DNA of 64,000 bases, taken from the NCBI RefSeq assembly GCF_025264665.1, contig NZ_CP073697.1, positions 3,949,501 to 4,013,500 of the forward strand, read 5' to 3'. The position numbers and the translations under genes are program-made. Positions 1-11,846 of this stretch are shown here, in pieces; position 1 is the first letter of the stretch; the number at the start of each line of letters is the position of its first letter. The notes under the pieces are model-generated. The model saw nothing but the letters and a program-made list of their open reading frames with translations. It was not told where the DNA came from and ran no database searches. This DNA comes from Edaphobacter flagellatus (GTDB lineage Bacteria > Acidobacteriota > Terriglobia > Terriglobales > Acidobacteriaceae).

Positions 1-485
1 CGGGCGCGGAGGCCCAATGCGGCAAAGAAAGTCCCGTTGACCACCAGCGCCCAGGTTCCCAGCGGAAGGATAAGCGCTAGCAACCATGCATTTCCAAGCA
101 CATGCAGATTGAAAAAGACGACGAAAATGGGCGCCAGGACTGCCTCGACGATCAGAACGAAGATCATATTGGCCAGCGCCTTGCCGAGAAACAGGGCTGA
201 AGCCGGTGACGGAGCCATCCGCTGCGCTTCGAGCACCTGGTTACGCTGCTCGCGAGCCCACGACTGGTTGAGTGCCGTCATCGAGGCAAACAGTAGCCCG
301 ACCCACAGGATTCCGCCCGAGATCTGCCGTGTCACCGTCGGATATCCTGCAGGATCGAAGGCGATCGAGAAAACGACGACGACCAGCAGCACGAAGAAGA
401 GCATGCCGTTGATTGCATCGCGGGAGCGCCATTCAAGACGCAGGTCCTTGCGAAGGTGTTCGAGTACATAGCCGAAGTACTTCAC
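1..485 (-). CDS. ccmB: Heme exporter protein CcmB (C-terminus beyond window edge)
   Basis: Membrane subunit of the CcmABCD heme-handling ABC transporter of cytochrome c maturation System I. The visible 161 codons begin VKYFGYVLEHLRKDLRLEW, followed by a hydrophobic segment (GMLFFVLLVVVVFSIAF), a second (GGILWVGLLFASMTAL), the CcmB-like stretch NQSWAREQRNQVLEAQRMAP, and two further hydrophobic stretches. I chose the GTG at 485 because it overlaps the stop of the upstream ybaK gene in a GTGA arrangement, which implies translational coupling, and because the CcmB similarity begins there. The reading frame is open to base 1, so the protein is cut by the window. CcmA lies two genes upstream on the same strand. 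The family call rests on sequence pattern and context. Confidence 0.85.
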   Translation of the reverse strand, partial: MKYFGYVLEHLRKDLRLEWRSRDAINGMLFFVLLVVVVFSIAFDPAGYPTVTRQISGGILWVGLLFASMTALNQSWAREQRNQVLEAQRMAPSPASALFLGKALANMIFVLIVEAVLAPIFVVFFNLHVLGNAWLLALILPLGTWALVVNGTFFAALGLRA

Positions 486-988
486 CGTGGCTCTCCTGTC
501 GGGGCTTTGGTGAGGTCGGCGAGCATGGCCTCGGTGGCGCGGAGATAATCGGCGGGGGCGAGGATGATCTGTAGCCCACGCAGTCCAGCAGATACGCTGA
601 TGACATCGAAAAGTTCGATCGTTTCGTCAGCGAAGGCAGGGAAGGGCTTACGAGCGCCCATGACGGTAACGCCGCCGCGTATGTAGCCGGTAAGAGGTTC
701 GACGTCTTTCAGCGATGCCAGCTCCGCCTTCTTCGCTCCGGCAGCGTGTGCGAGCTTCTTCAGATCAAGCTCTGAGTTGCCGGGGATGACCGCAAAGAGA
801 TGCTGGCCGTCGTTGGTGTGCGAGAGTAGCGTCTTAAAGACCTGCTCCGGTGGCATGCCGATTTTGCGCGCGACAGAGAGGGCCGTGAGGTCCTCGGGAT
901 CGACCTCATAGGCCCGCAGCTCATAGATGATGCCGAGTGAATTGAGAAGGCGTGCGGCGTTAGTTTTAGCTGGAGCGGCGTGCTTCAT
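482..988 (-). CDS. ybaK: YbaK/EbsC-family Cys-tRNA(Pro) deacylase
   Basis: Predicted trans-editing enzyme that hydrolyses Cys-tRNA(Pro), a cytoplasmic single-domain protein of 168 residues, the usual YbaK length. The family catalytic lysine is visible in VFKTLL, and the conserved glycine-rich segment appears as GYIRGGVTVMGARK. The ATG at 988 is preferred over upstream in-frame starts because it forms an ATGA overlap with the ccmA stop; the longer frame upstream reads through ccmA and has no family similarity. Its stop overlaps the GTG of ccmB. The placement between two subunits of a heme ABC transporter is unusual: it would be co-translated with them although no functional link between cysteine editing and heme export is established. 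Confidence 0.85.
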   Translation of the reverse strand: MKHAAPAKTNAARLLNSLGIIYELRAYEVDPEDLTALSVARKIGMPPEQVFKTLLSHTNDGQHLFAVIPGNSELDLKKLAHAAGAKKAELASLKDVEPLTGYIRGGVTVMGARKPFPAFADETIELFDVISVSAGLRGLQIILAPADYLRATEAMLADLTKAPTGEPR

Positions 989-1704
989 CCGCGTGAACCG
1001 GTATGCGTTTCGATGATCTGTCCCTGGCGCATGATGATGGTGGTATCGGCGATAGGCTCGGCAAGCGAAGCCTGATGTGTGGTGAGGATGACGGTGCGCC
1101 CACTGCCGTTCTTTGAGGGGGGCGGCCATGTGCGGAAGTCTGCGAGCAGTTCGACCATGTGGTGTGCGCTCTGCGCGTCCATGTTGGAAAAGGGCTCGTC
1201 CAGCAGCAGCAACTCCGGATCGGTCTGCAACACACGCGCAAGCGAAGCGCGCTGCCTCATGCCCTGGGAGTACTGACCTACGGGACGCGTGAGATTTGGA
1301 TCAAGTCCAACGGCGCGCAGGGCCATCTCTGGTGAGCCGACACAGTCGCATCCTTCACCGCGATGCAGTCGTGCGAAGTAGCGGAGATTCTCCATTGCGG
1401 TCAGTTCGTCATAGAGCATAGGTGCGTGGCTCATATAGGCAACACGACGGCGTTGCAGATGCGGCAGCTCTCCATAGACACTAACCTTCCCTCGGTTCGG
1501 CGTAATTAGCCCTGCGACGACGCGAAGCAGCGTGGACTTGCCAGCCCCGTTTTCGCCAAGGATTACGGTGCATGTGCCTGCAGAGAAAGTCGTGGAAACG
1601 TTGCGCAACGCGGCAAATGTGCCGTAAATCTTCGATACAGACTCAAGCGAGACGGCAAAAGTTGCTGCTGCGGTTTCACTCGGAATGGATGCGGCTGTCG
1701 ACAT
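985..1704 (-). CDS. ccmA: Heme exporter ATP-binding protein CcmA
   Basis: Cytoplasmic ATPase of the cytochrome c maturation ABC transporter, 239 residues. Walker A is GENGAGKST at residues 50-58, the ABC signature YSQGM at 145-149, Walker B LLLLDEP at 165-171, and an H-loop histidine occurs in ILTTH near residue 214. The start at 1704 (MSTAAS) places the nucleotide-binding fold at the expected distance; the open frame continues upstream to 2034 but there it overlaps the divergent peptidase gene. It leads the ccmA-ybaK-ccmB run, with 4-base overlaps at both junctions. A generic ABC ATPase is the alternative, but the adjacent CcmB and nearby CcmE make CcmA the best reading. Confidence 0.87.
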   Translation of the reverse strand: MSTAASIPSETAAATFAVSLESVSKIYGTFAALRNVSTTFSAGTCTVILGENGAGKSTLLRVVAGLITPNRGKVSVYGELPHLQRRRVAYMSHAPMLYDELTAMENLRYFARLHRGEGCDCVGSPEMALRAVGLDPNLTRPVGQYSQGMRQRASLARVLQTDPELLLLDEPFSNMDAQSAHHMVELLADFRTWPPPSKNGSGRTVILTTHQASLAEPIADTTIIMRQGQIIETHTGSRG

Positions 1705-1771
1705 GTTCTCTATGCGAGTATAAGGGTTGGACACCGATAACTTGCAGTGCGAAAGCATGGAGAGCCGTGTG

Positions 1772-3223
1772 ATGAAAGGTAAATCTGTCGCTTTATGCGC
1801 TAGTTTGTGTGCGGTATTGAGTGCGTCTGTAGTGATGCTGAACGCGCAGGCAGCGTCGGATGCCGCCTCACGAGAGGCAGCTCGTGACATCTTCAAGCAG
1901 CTGATTGAGATCAATACGACGGATTCGGTGGGCAGCACAACGCTTGCTGCCGAGGCCATGCGGAGGCGTCTGCTGGACGCAGGCTTCCCTGAGGCAGACG
2001 TTGTCGTGCTCGGTCCAAACGAACGCAAAGGCAACCTGGTCGCTCGCTATCGCGGTGTGCAAGGGAGTACGAAGAAGCCCGTGCTGCTGATTGCTCATAC
2101 GGATGTGGTCGAGGCGAAACGCGAGGACTGGACAACCGATCCATTCGTATTCACAGAGAAAGACGGCTACTTCTACGGTCGCGGCACGCAGGACATGAAG
2201 GACTCCGTTGCAGCGATTGTCGCCAGCGTTGTCCGTATGAAGAAGGAGGGGTATCAACCAGACCGAGACATTATTCTCGCCCTCACTGCGGACGAGGAAG
2301 GTGGCGGGTCGAACGGTGTGAGCTGGCTCCTCAAGGAGCATCGAGACCTGATCGATGCAGCCTTTGCGCTGAATGCCGACGCCGGCGGTTTGAATACGGT
2401 GAGAGGAAAGCCCATCAGCATGGGCGTGGAAGCAACGGAGAAGCTCTATGCCGACTTCCGCCTGACCGTAACCGATCCCGGCGGACATAGCTCGCTACCT
2501 CGGCGCGACAACGCTATTTATAGACTCTCCAACGCGCTCAGCAGGCTTGAAGCATATAAGTTTCCCTTGGAACTGAACACAGTGACGCGCGGATATTTCG
2601 AAGCGATGGCAAAGATGCAGAAGGGACATGCCGAAGACATGCGCGCCATCTTGAAGTCACCGCCAAGCGCGGCTGCTGCCGCGCGTTTGTCGCATGACCC
2701 TCTTTACAATGCGATGCTGCGCACGACTTGCGTTGCTACGATGGTGCAGGCAGGGCATGCGCCAAATGCTCTGCCGCAGCGCGCCGAGGCCAACATCAAC
2801 TGCAGAATCTTTCCTGGGCACACGCCTGCGGAGATTCGGGCCACTCTGGTTGAGGTACTGGCCGATCCGAAGATCGGGATCAGTCTTCTCAACAGCGCGC
2901 GCCAACCCAGCGATGCAGGGTTGCATGAGCTCTCCGTGGCGCCTCCGCCGCTGAACGAAGAAGTCTTTTCGGCTCTGCGCTCAGTGGTAGGTGCGATGTG
3001 GACTGGGTTGCCAATTATTCCTGAAATGGAGACCGGAGCCACGGACAGCAAGTACACGATGGCTGCGGGCATTCCATCCTATGGATTTTCAGGAATGGGA
3101 ATCGATGAAGATGATGCTCGCGCGCACGGACGCGACGAGAGAATCGGTGTCGATTCGTACTACAAGGGCGTGGAGTTCGAGTACCACTATTTGAAAGCCC
3201 TAACCGGCGGCGAAACGAAGTAG
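1772..3223 (+). CDS. Exported M20-family metallopeptidase
   Basis: Zinc-dependent amidohydrolase/peptidase of the M20/M25/M40 family, 483 residues. Residues 1-27 form a Sec signal peptide ending near NAQA-A, so it probably acts in the periplasm. Metal-binding and catalytic positions are recognisable: HTD (H109, D111), GRGTQDMK (D141), and DEE (E175/E176). The C-terminal part has the family's TGATDSKYT and AHGRDERIG segments, the last probably carrying the final metal-binding histidine. The ATG at 1772 begins directly at the signal peptide; upstream starts (1727, 1757) would put polar residues in front of it. The gene is inverted relative to the ccm genes on both sides and abuts ccmE stop to stop. 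Specificity cannot be told; carboxypeptidase or aminoacylase activity is typical. Confidence 0.85.
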   Translation: MKGKSVALCASLCAVLSASVVMLNAQAASDAASREAARDIFKQLIEINTTDSVGSTTLAAEAMRRRLLDAGFPEADVVVLGPNERKGNLVARYRGVQGSTKKPVLLIAHTDVVEAKREDWTTDPFVFTEKDGYFYGRGTQDMKDSVAAIVASVVRMKKEGYQPDRDIILALTADEEGGGSNGVSWLLKEHRDLIDAAFALNADAGGLNTVRGKPISMGVEATEKLYADFRLTVTDPGGHSSLPRRDNAIYRLSNALSRLEAYKFPLELNTVTRGYFEAMAKMQKGHAEDMRAILKSPPSAAAAARLSHDPLYNAMLRTTCVATMVQAGHAPNALPQRAEANINCRIFPGHTPAEIRATLVEVLADPKIGISLLNSARQPSDAGLHELSVAPPPLNEEVFSALRSVVGAMWTGLPIIPEMETGATDSKYTMAAGIPSYGFSGMGIDEDDARAHGRDERIGVDSYYKGVEFEYHYLKALTGGETK

Positions 3224-3224
3224 G

Positions 3225-3677
3225 CTAGCGCGTTACTGGAAGCGTCGCCGTGGCGGTTGTTGCCGGGGTCTGATTTGCCGCAGGAGCATACTTCGAAGCA
3301 CATTTCGCCTGCAACTGGGTGGCATGGAAGACGCCATCATGGCCGTAAGTTCCAACGGCCAGCGCCTGCGAGTCGTCCTTGAAGGTGTCCGGCGGAGGCT
3401 CAGAGCCACGGTAAGCAACGCGGAGGGTCTTACCCTGCTCCAGCAAGGTGAAGGTAGCGTTTGTACCCGAGCGTTCGATCGAGCCGGGAGCGACATTCCC
3501 GGCTACGCGAAGATGACGCACATAGGCCTTATCACCCATCTTCTGAAGCTCGCTGATGGTGACGTAGTAGCTCTTGTTGTCGCGTACGCCGGTGAAGGCG
3601 AGATAGGCGACAGTCCCCAGAATGATGACAGTGGCGACAATGATCTTCAGCGGGCTTTTCTGTGCAGAGGTTGCCAT
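3225..3677 (-). CDS. ccmE: Cytochrome c maturation heme chaperone CcmE, Cys-type
   Basis: Membrane-anchored heme chaperone of System I, 150 residues: one N-terminal membrane segment (about residues 11-30) followed by a periplasmic OB-fold domain. The heme-binding motif, normally HxxxY with a covalently attached heme on His (for example AKHDENY in E. coli), reads AKCASKY here, with Cys126 replacing the histidine and Tyr130 kept. CxxxY CcmE proteins are known from archaea and some sulfate reducers, where they accompany a reduced Ccm system. A Thr/Pro/Ala-rich tail follows. It lies on the same strand as ccmA-ybaK-ccmB but is separated from them by an inverted peptidase gene. Confidence 0.9.
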   Translation of the reverse strand: MATSAQKSPLKIIVATVIILGTVAYLAFTGVRDNKSYYVTISELQKMGDKAYVRHLRVAGNVAPGSIERSGTNATFTLLEQGKTLRVAYRGSEPPPDTFKDDSQALAVGTYGHDGVFHATQLQAKCASKYAPAANQTPATTATATLPVTR

Positions 3678-3727
3678 ACCGCTCCCATTCTACAGGGAGA
3701 GAGTGACCCAAGAACACATGGACGTTT

Positions 3728-3937
3728 TCAGGCGGCCTTGCCTGCTGGAGATGCCGAATGCAGCAGCTCCTCCAGCCGGGCCAGGTAACACTCTGTCCGG
3801 CGGATGTGATTCTTGAACTCGGCCACAAGATGGCGGTCCGGAGAACTATTTCCAGTCAGGTTCCTGATGCGGTTGGTTGCCTGATTATCAATCGAATGGG
3901 CCGGAAGGTCTTCAAATCGGGTTGAAAACGACTTCAT
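3728..3937 (-). CDS. Small hypothetical protein (69 aa)
   Basis: Unrecognised 69-residue protein, starting MKSFSTRFEDLPAHS, mostly polar and probably helical in its second half (FKNHIRRTECYLARLEELL, which could form an amphipathic helix). A good AAGGAG ribosome binding site sits 6 bases upstream of the ATG, which is the main reason to accept it as real. It is upstream of and codirectional with ccmE, with about 50 bases between. No signal peptide or membrane segment. Function unknown. Confidence 0.55.
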   Translation of the reverse strand: MKSFSTRFEDLPAHSIDNQATNRIRNLTGNSSPDRHLVAEFKNHIRRTECYLARLEELLHSASPAGKAA

Positions 3938-4064
3938 ATGGGCTCCTTACAGCGGAGAAGGCTACGCTCTCACCGCTACCCGGGGAGGGGCTTATGGGCG
4001 TTTAGACGCAAGGGTTGTCGCTGAAGTTGATTTTCTTTTCCAGTTTTTTGGGAACCTTTCCGCA

Positions 4065-4106
4065 CCTGTGGCGTATCCACATGTATAAATGTGGGCATAC
4101 CACAGG
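4065..4106. promoter_or_regulatory. Tandem palindromic operator upstream of padR
   Basis: Two copies of the 15-bp palindrome TGTGG-N5-CCACA lie at 4067-4081 and 4090-4104, 23 bp centre to centre. The whole block 4065-4106 is itself a long imperfect palindrome running from CCTGTGG to CCACAGG. The central part also reads CCACAT-N6-ATGTGG (4077-4094). The block ends inside the AGGAGAA ribosome binding site (4104-4110) of padR, so a protein bound here would block both transcription and initiation. Autoregulation by the adjacent PadR protein is the simplest inference. Confidence 0.7.
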
Positions 4107-4114
4107 AGAAACGC

Positions 4115-4468
4115 ATGGGAGACGAGAAACTGGATCTTTTGCAGGGGACCCTGGATCTGATGGTCCTGCAGACTTTAGCCACGATGGGCAACATGCATGG
4201 CTATGGGATTGCCCGCCGTATCGAGCAGGTCAGCGGCGACGAGGTGCTGCTCAACCAGGGGACGATTTATGCCGCTTTGGTCAGGCTGCAGCAGCGCGGA
4301 TGGATCGATGCGGAATGGGGAGCGTCGGAGAACAATCGTAAAGCGAAATTCTACTCGATCACCAAGCGCGGCCTGAAGCAATTGGCCGACGATACGGCGT
4401 ACTGGATGCGGCTCTCCGGCGTGATGGGGCGCGTGTTGGCTATGGGGCAAGAGGGAAGCGAGCCATGA
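4115..4468 (+). CDS. PadR-family transcriptional regulator (acidobacterial type)
   Basis: Winged-helix repressor of 117 residues with the PadR core: LLQGTLDLMVLQTLATMG, then HGYGIARRIEQVS, then NQGTIYAALVRLQQRGWI and the wing, ending in a short C-terminal dimerisation helix. The start is the ATG at 4115, behind AGGAGAA at 4104-4110; a GTG at 4091 is in frame but lies inside the operator palindrome. The stop overlaps the start of the permease gene (ATGA), so the two are co-translated. In Acidobacteria such PadR proteins regularly precede large duplicated permeases. It probably binds the tandem palindrome immediately upstream. Ligand unknown. Confidence 0.9.
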   Translation: MGDEKLDLLQGTLDLMVLQTLATMGNMHGYGIARRIEQVSGDEVLLNQGTIYAALVRLQQRGWIDAEWGASENNRKAKFYSITKRGLKQLADDTAYWMRLSGVMGRVLAMGQEGSEP

Positions 4469-7137
4469 AGAATCCGTCTCAAGAGTCGTCGATGGATGCC
4501 TTGCGCCGCGGGTGGGCACGATTAAGAGCCTTCTTCCGCAAGCAACCTCTGGATCGTGAGCTTGAGGAAGAGATTGCCTCTCACATTGCGATGGCCACTG
4601 AAGAGAACCTGCATAACGGAATGTCGCCCGACGAGGCAAGAAGGAAGGCCATGGTGAAGTTCGGTGGAGTGGAACAGGCGAAAGAGAAGCAGCGCGAGTC
4701 GCGAGGCTTGCCCTGGTTGGAAAGAGTGCTGCAGGATCTTCGCTATGCATTGCGCAGCCTAAGTCGGGATCGCGGATTTGCGACGGTGGCCATATTGATT
4801 CTTGCGCTGGGGATTGGCGCGAACGTTGTTGTGTTCAGCGTGGTCAATACCATTTTGCTGCGGCCGTTGCCGTTCTACGATCCATCACGGCTTGTATGGA
4901 TCGCGCCAGATGGTGCGAATGGGCTATCGGCATCGACGTACTCCGTCGATGCATATGAAGATCTGCGTTCGATGAACAAGTCCTATGAAGATGTGACAGG
5001 CTACTTCGCCTTCTCGACCGAGGACAACTATAAGCTCACGGGACGAGGCGTTCCGCTTCCTGTGACCGGCATCATGGTTACCGGCAACTTCTTCCACGTG
5101 CTCGGCGTAGAGCCGATGTTCGGGCGCCAGTTCACTCCCGAGGAATCCATCAAAGGCGGCCCGGCTGCGGTGATGCTGACCTACCCTTTCTGGCAGCGAC
5201 AGTTTGGTGGCGACCGCTCCATCGTGGGCAAAACCATCGAGCTCGATAATAAGCCGGTAACTGTGGCGGGCATTCTGCCGGAGAGCTTCGACTTTGGAGC
5301 TGCATTTTCTCCAGGAGCCAGGGTCGACGTCCTGACCCCGCTGATCATGGACGACATCCGCTACGATGGAAATACGATTGCGATCATCGGCAGGCTGAAG
5401 CCGGGCGTTACGATTGAGCAGTCCCGCATCGAGGCCAGAACGCTATTTCCGCAGTTCTATTGGGGCAAGCGGTTTCCGGATTCCAAAAATAACTACACTG
5501 CCTATCCCGTCTTCCTGAAGGACTACATCAGCGGCAAGATGCGCCGCTCCCTGATCGTGCTCTGGAGCGCCGTGGGACTGATTCTGTTGATTGTCTGTGT
5601 CAACCTCGCCAATCTGCTACTGGCTCGGGCTGCTGCACGCAGTAAGGAGTTTGCCCTGCGCAGCGCACTCGGCGCGGGCCGCAGGCGTCTGATCGGCCAG
5701 GTGCTGACCGAAAGCCTCGTGCTGGCCGCAGGCGGCGCTGCCTTGGGCCTCGCCCTCGCCTATGGACTGCTGCGCTATCTCGCGCATCAAGGATCGATCG
5801 CACTTCCCCTGCTGAGCAGTGTGCGGCTGGACGGAACAGCTCTGATCTGGACGCTGTTAATCACCGTATCGACCGCAGTCCTGTTCGGTCTGGTCCCCGG
5901 AATCAAGGTCTCGCGCACGAACGTGCAGGAGGCGCTGAAAGACGGCGGACATGGCACGACCGAAGGTCGCCAGCACGAGACAATGCGCACTACGCTGGTG
6001 ATCTCCGAGGTTGCGCTGGCCTGCGTTCTGTTGGTCGGAGCAGGACTTCTTCTGCGAAGCTTTCTGCACGTGCTTGATGTAGACCTCGGCTTTGAGCCGA
6101 GCACTGCGGCTGCCGTGCGCATCGACTATGACGACGGCGGGAAAACGGACAAGCGAAGCGCCATCCTGCAGAACATCGCAAACCGCGTAAGCAGTCTTCC
6201 CGGAGTCGATGCCGTCGGCTTTTCCGACAATCTACCGCTTGATCGCAACCGCTCCTGGGGAGGGCCGCGGATCAAGGGAAAAACCTATAAACCGGGAGAG
6301 GGAAAGGGGGCATTTGTCTATATCGTTTCGCCCGGCTACATGAAGGCGATGGGCATGCATCTGCGTGGTCGCGATTTTACCTGGCAGGACAACGACAACA
6401 GCGAAGGCGCCGTCATCCTGAATGAATCCGCTGCGAAAGAGCTTTGGCCCAATGAAGATGCCGTCGGCAAGATGGCTGTTATCGGTAAGAAAGATGTTCG
6501 TGTGATCGGAGTGATCGCCGATGTCCGCGATACCAGCGTCGAAGGCAAGGTCAGCTGGCAGATGTACCTGCCGATGATGCAGAAGGACTGGGGACCGGAC
6601 GGAGCCGTCCTCGTGCTGCGCAGCAAGTTGCCGCCAGAGCAGCTTGCTGGCAGCGTGATGCGTACCTTGCGCGATATCAATCCGAACCAGGCGGCCGTCG
6701 AATTTCGCCCCATGCAGCGCCTGGTAGAGCACGCCCTCTCACCGCGGCAGTTCTTCATGCTGCTGGTGGGCATCTTCGCCGGGCTGGGGCTGCTGCTGGC
6801 CTCGCTGGGCATCTATGGCGTGATCTCCTACTCGGTGACACGACGAACCCAGGAGATTGGCGTGCGCATGGCGCTCGGTGCTTCACCCGGCAACGTGCAA
6901 ATGGGGGTGCTGACGAAGACGCTGCGCATGACGGCAGTTGGAATTGCTGTAGGAGCCGTCGTATCGCTTGCAGTAGCAAACCTGATTGCTTCGTTGCTGT
7001 TCGGCACCAGACCAACGGACCCGATGACGTTTATTGCCATGACGATTGTGCTTGGTGTTGTGGCGGCTTTGGCTGGGTATCTCCCGGCGCGTCGTGCTTC
7101 GAGGATTAATCCCATGGTGGCCCTCAGAAACGAATAA
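4465..7137 (+). CDS. ADOP-type ABC transporter permease (duplicated MacB/FtsX)
   Basis: Integral membrane protein of 890 residues, the length of acidobacterial duplicated orphan permeases. After a cytoplasmic N-terminal helical region (residues 1-95, with EIASHIAMATEENL and the LQDLRYALRSL motif) come a first membrane helix (about 105-130), a large periplasmic MacB-like domain, an FtsX domain with three helices (about 350-480), a helix near 510, a second periplasmic domain, and a second FtsX domain (about 760-885) with GIYGVISYSVTRRTQEIGVR and the terminal PARRASRINPMVALR. No ATPase gene is adjacent, which is why the family is called orphan. Coupled to padR by a 4-base overlap. Substrate unknown; export or mechanotransmission is typical of the fold. 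Confidence 0.92.
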   Translation: MKNPSQESSMDALRRGWARLRAFFRKQPLDRELEEEIASHIAMATEENLHNGMSPDEARRKAMVKFGGVEQAKEKQRESRGLPWLERVLQDLRYALRSLSRDRGFATVAILILALGIGANVVVFSVVNTILLRPLPFYDPSRLVWIAPDGANGLSASTYSVDAYEDLRSMNKSYEDVTGYFAFSTEDNYKLTGRGVPLPVTGIMVTGNFFHVLGVEPMFGRQFTPEESIKGGPAAVMLTYPFWQRQFGGDRSIVGKTIELDNKPVTVAGILPESFDFGAAFSPGARVDVLTPLIMDDIRYDGNTIAIIGRLKPGVTIEQSRIEARTLFPQFYWGKRFPDSKNNYTAYPVFLKDYISGKMRRSLIVLWSAVGLILLIVCVNLANLLLARAAARSKEFALRSALGAGRRRLIGQVLTESLVLAAGGAALGLALAYGLLRYLAHQGSIALPLLSSVRLDGTALIWTLLITVSTAVLFGLVPGIKVSRTNVQEALKDGGHGTTEGRQHETMRTTLVISEVALACVLLVGAGLLLRSFLHVLDVDLGFEPSTAAAVRIDYDDGGKTDKRSAILQNIANRVSSLPGVDAVGFSDNLPLDRNRSWGGPRIKGKTYKPGEGKGAFVYIVSPGYMKAMGMHLRGRDFTWQDNDNSEGAVILNESAAKELWPNEDAVGKMAVIGKKDVRVIGVIADVRDTSVEGKVSWQMYLPMMQKDWGPDGAVLVLRSKLPPEQLAGSVMRTLRDINPNQAAVEFRPMQRLVEHALSPRQFFMLLVGIFAGLGLLLASLGIYGVISYSVTRRTQEIGVRMALGASPGNVQMGVLTKTLRMTAVGIAVGAVVSLAVANLIASLLFGTRPTDPMTFIAMTIVLGVVAALAGYLPARRASRINPMVALRNE

Positions 7138-7151
7138 CGAACACCTCCGGC

Positions 7152-8716
<1,565 letters not shown>

Positions 8717-8739
8717 TTTTCATCGTACCCAAACACACG

Positions 8740-8772
8740 AAAGCCGCGTCCCTGGTGGGGTGCGGCTTTTGT
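8740..8772 (+). terminator. Rho-independent terminator of thiC
   Basis: AAAGCCGC at 8740-8747 pairs with GCGGCTTT at 8762-8769 and is followed by a short T run. It lies 24 bases after the thiC stop. Confidence 0.8.
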
Positions 8773-8838
8773 CCTTCTGAAGCGTAGATCTGCGTTGATC
8801 CGTTTGGCCCGGTGCTACAGGGCCACGAGTAAAGGCGC

Positions 8839-8940
8839 TTACAGGGCGTCCTTCTCCTCTTTTTCGGAGCGCATGGCGAGCAATGCAGGAGCGATGATCA
8901 TTGCAAGAAAGATCAGGGCGAGAACCAAGTCGTGAACCAT
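8839..8940 (-). CDS. 33-residue single-span membrane protein
   Basis: Short gene easily missed by length cut-offs. The protein starts MVHDLVLALIFLAMIIAP, continues hydrophobic to about residue 23, and ends in a charged tail RSEKEEKDAL. A perfect GAGGAG ribosome binding site (8949-8954 on the plus strand as its complement) stands 8 bases from the ATG. One membrane helix with a short periplasmic N-terminus and a charged cytoplasmic tail is the predicted topology. It lies alone between convergent thiC and the SDR gene. Function unknown; proteins of this form often modulate a larger membrane complex. Confidence 0.7.
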   Translation of the reverse strand: MVHDLVLALIFLAMIIAPALLAMRSEKEEKDAL

Positions 8941-9073
8941 GGGGCAATCTCCTCAGCGGTGGCGGCTTTCTGCCGTCTCATGAGCATGATGCCGCTATTT
9001 ACAAGATGGGAACATCCCCCGTCTGCCTGCCCAGCGTAACCCTTTAGTTGCAGTGCCACCTCTTTGCCATCAC

Positions 9074-9847
9074 TTATTGTTCGTGGTAATTCACCATCAA
9101 TCCACCATCGATCACATAGGTGCTGCCCGTGATGTAGGCTGCCTCGTCGGAGGCCAGAAAGGCGGCAAGCCCGGCGACCTCCTCCGGCTTTCCCATGCGC
9201 CCCAGCGGGATGTTTTTCAGCAGCGCATCGAGTTTGGGTTTGTCATCCAGCAGGGAGGTGTTGATCGGCGTCATGATTGCTCCCGGTGCAATGTTGTTCA
9301 CCGTGATACCGAGAGGGCCAAGTTCTACAGCCAGATTGCGTGCGAGCATGCGCATCGCCCCCTTTGAGGCGCAATACGTCGAAAAGTGAGGAAACGCCAT
9401 GTCCTCATGCACGGAGCTGATATTGACGATCCGCCCCGGACGCTTTGCATCGCGTAGCCGGCGGACGAAGGCCTGCGTAAGAAAAAACGCACCCTTCAGA
9501 TTGATGCCAAGCACAGCATCGTAATCGGCCTCCGTGACCTCCCAGAAATCCGCAGCCCTCTCGATGCCCGCATTGTTGACGAGAATGTCGCAGCCGCCAA
9601 ACTGCTGCCATGCCTGATCGACAAGCTGCTGGGTGTCGGCTAGCTTCGAAACATCGGCATGAACGACGATCGCCTTGGCTCCCACTGTCTCAATCTGCTG
9701 CTTCGTCGCGTCGGCACCTTCAGGATGATTGCGATAGTCGACGACGATGTTAGCTCCTTCCGACGCGAGACGAATGGCGATGGACTGACCGATGCCGGAG
9801 GAGGAGCCTGTAACGATTGCGGTCTTGCCTGCGAGACGGCCTGCCAT
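9074..9847 (-). CDS. SDR-family oxidoreductase (glucose 1-dehydrogenase/FabG-like)
   Basis: Classical short-chain dehydrogenase/reductase, 257 residues, NAD(P)-dependent. Cofactor motif TGSSSGIG at 13-20, NNAG at 91-94, catalytic Ser144/145, Tyr158 and Lys162 in YCASK, and the C-terminal GSTYVIDGGLMVN. The 'hp' acceptor loop DYRNHPEGA resembles glucose 1-dehydrogenase-like members that favour NADP. AAGGAGA lies 8 bases upstream of the ATG. It is the last gene of a minus-strand run aguA, amidohydrolase, tadA, SDR. Substrate cannot be assigned. Confidence 0.87.
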   Translation of the reverse strand: MAGRLAGKTAIVTGSSSGIGQSIAIRLASEGANIVVDYRNHPEGADATKQQIETVGAKAIVVHADVSKLADTQQLVDQAWQQFGGCDILVNNAGIERAADFWEVTEADYDAVLGINLKGAFFLTQAFVRRLRDAKRPGRIVNISSVHEDMAFPHFSTYCASKGAMRMLARNLAVELGPLGITVNNIAPGAIMTPINTSLLDDKPKLDALLKNIPLGRMGKPEEVAGLAAFLASDEAAYITGSTYVIDGGLMVNYHEQ

Positions 9848-9871
9848 GCCTGTTTCTCCTTAGTGAGAAGT

Positions 9872-11772
<1,901 letters not shown>

Positions 11773-11846
11773 CTTGGTCTATCTGTCTCCGTAAGAGTTT
11801 TTACGAACGGCAAAGACTAGTTGGATGCCTGCGTTCCGTATCAGGT

